7,332 nt of DNA from Saprospiraceae bacterium. GTDB lineage: Bacteria; Bacteroidota; Bacteroidia; Chitinophagales; Saprospiraceae. A model generated the notes under the pieces. That model did no database searches, was not told the origin of the DNA, and saw only the letters and a program-made list of their open reading frames with translations. Positions 7,104-7,332 of this stretch are shown here, piece after piece; position 1 is the first letter of the stretch; the number at the start of each line of letters is the position of its first letter. A program made the position numbers and the translations under genes. The DNA is taken from assembly GCA_020630895.1 (NCBI GenBank), contig JAHDII010000162.1, positions 1-7,332 of the forward strand, in the 5' to 3' direction.

Positions 7104-7124
7104 TATTCAACCCAATATCTAATT

Positions 7125-7174
7125 TTATATTAATAGAGGGATTCCTTTGAAAAGGAATCCCTCTATTAATATAA
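7125..7174. terminator. Long perfect inverted repeat, probable bidirectional terminator
   Basis: Arms 7125-7148 and 7151-7174 are exactly complementary (24 bases each); the practical loop is TGAA. The GC-richer core is GAGGGATTCC / GGAATCCCTC, flanked by AT pairs. A short T-rich stretch (TCTTTT, 7175-7180) follows on the plus strand; the minus-strand side has no strong U-tract. It lies 21 bases after the TPR gene stop and 45 bases before the convergent ftsY stop, the position of a shared terminator. A weak second hairpin (7173-7180 with 7184-7191, one G-U pair, loop AAG) abuts it. Confidence 0.85.
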
Positions 7175-7219
7175 TCTTTTAAGAAAGGATTATAACATTC
7201 AAAAGCAGAAAATAAATAA

Positions 7220-7332
7220 TTATTCAGAAAACTGTTCTGCTCCCTTAAAGAGTGAATCAACAAAAGCCCTTTTATTGAATACTTGTAATTGATGAATCGC
7301 TTCTCCAATACCAATATATTTAATAGGAATTT
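7220..7332 (-). CDS. ftsY: Signal recognition particle receptor FtsY (partial, C-terminal 36 codons)
   Basis: Only the 3' end is present; the gene enters from the right edge and stops with TAA at 7222-7220. The visible peptide begins IPIKYIGIGEAIHQLQVFN and continues to FVDSLFKGAEQFSE. This matches the conserved end of the SRP-family GTPase NG domain: the P-I-KYIG.GE segment (a substrate/guanine-contacting closing loop) followed by the L..F....FVD.LF helix. FtsY docks ribosome-SRP complexes at the inner membrane and works with Ffh in GTP-dependent delivery to SecYEG. Ffh also has a similar GxGE loop, but ends in a methionine-rich M domain; stopping here fits FtsY. The gene is convergent with the TPR gene across the shared hairpin. 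Confidence 0.88.
   Translation of the reverse strand, partial: IPIKYIGIGEAIHQLQVFNKRAFVDSLFKGAEQFSE

Noticed and set aside
7093..7314. Minus-strand 73-residue open frame
   Set aside because: It covers the terminator hairpin and overlaps the real ftsY 3' end in another frame; its sequence has no protein-like features.

Overview
The window comes from a very AT-rich member of the Bacteroidota, most likely a Flavobacteriia-type organism. Four things point there. No gene has a clear Shine-Dalgarno sequence. The sequence upstream of purH contains an exact TAnnTTTG element, the -7 box of this phylum. The predicted exported proteins (a short-lipobox lipoprotein, a FadL-like outer-membrane barrel and a Cys-containing TPR protein) are of kinds familiar in this phylum. 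The FtsY C-terminus also looks flavobacterial. I cannot name a genus.

Left third (1-1855, minus strand): a tight three-gene cluster read right to left. It encodes an acidic lipoprotein, an ECF-type RNA polymerase sigma factor, and a single-pass membrane protein that runs off the left edge. The junctions are TAA-TTG-ATG and TAA-A-TTG, so the genes are probably co-transcribed and translationally coupled. The third gene has no ATG in its visible 198 codons and appears to start at TTG. The likely theme is cell-envelope signalling, with the membrane protein as a candidate anti-sigma factor; this is inference from context.

Middle and right (2026-7103, plus strand): after a 170-base divergent intergenic region come purH (last two steps of IMP synthesis), coaX (type III pantothenate kinase, TTG start), a FadL-like outer-membrane beta-barrel gene overlapping coaX by 11 bases, and a secreted TPR protein gene 2 bases further on. 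All gaps are 5 bases or less, so this reads as one operon joining two housekeeping enzymes to two envelope proteins.

Right edge: a long perfect inverted repeat (24-base arms) separates this operon from the convergent 3' end of ftsY, the signal recognition particle receptor, of which only the last 36 codons are present.

I found no RNA genes, CRISPR arrays, insertion sequences or phage genes. Most of the window is ordinary chromosomal core. The least understood part is the lipoprotein / sigma factor / membrane protein cluster.
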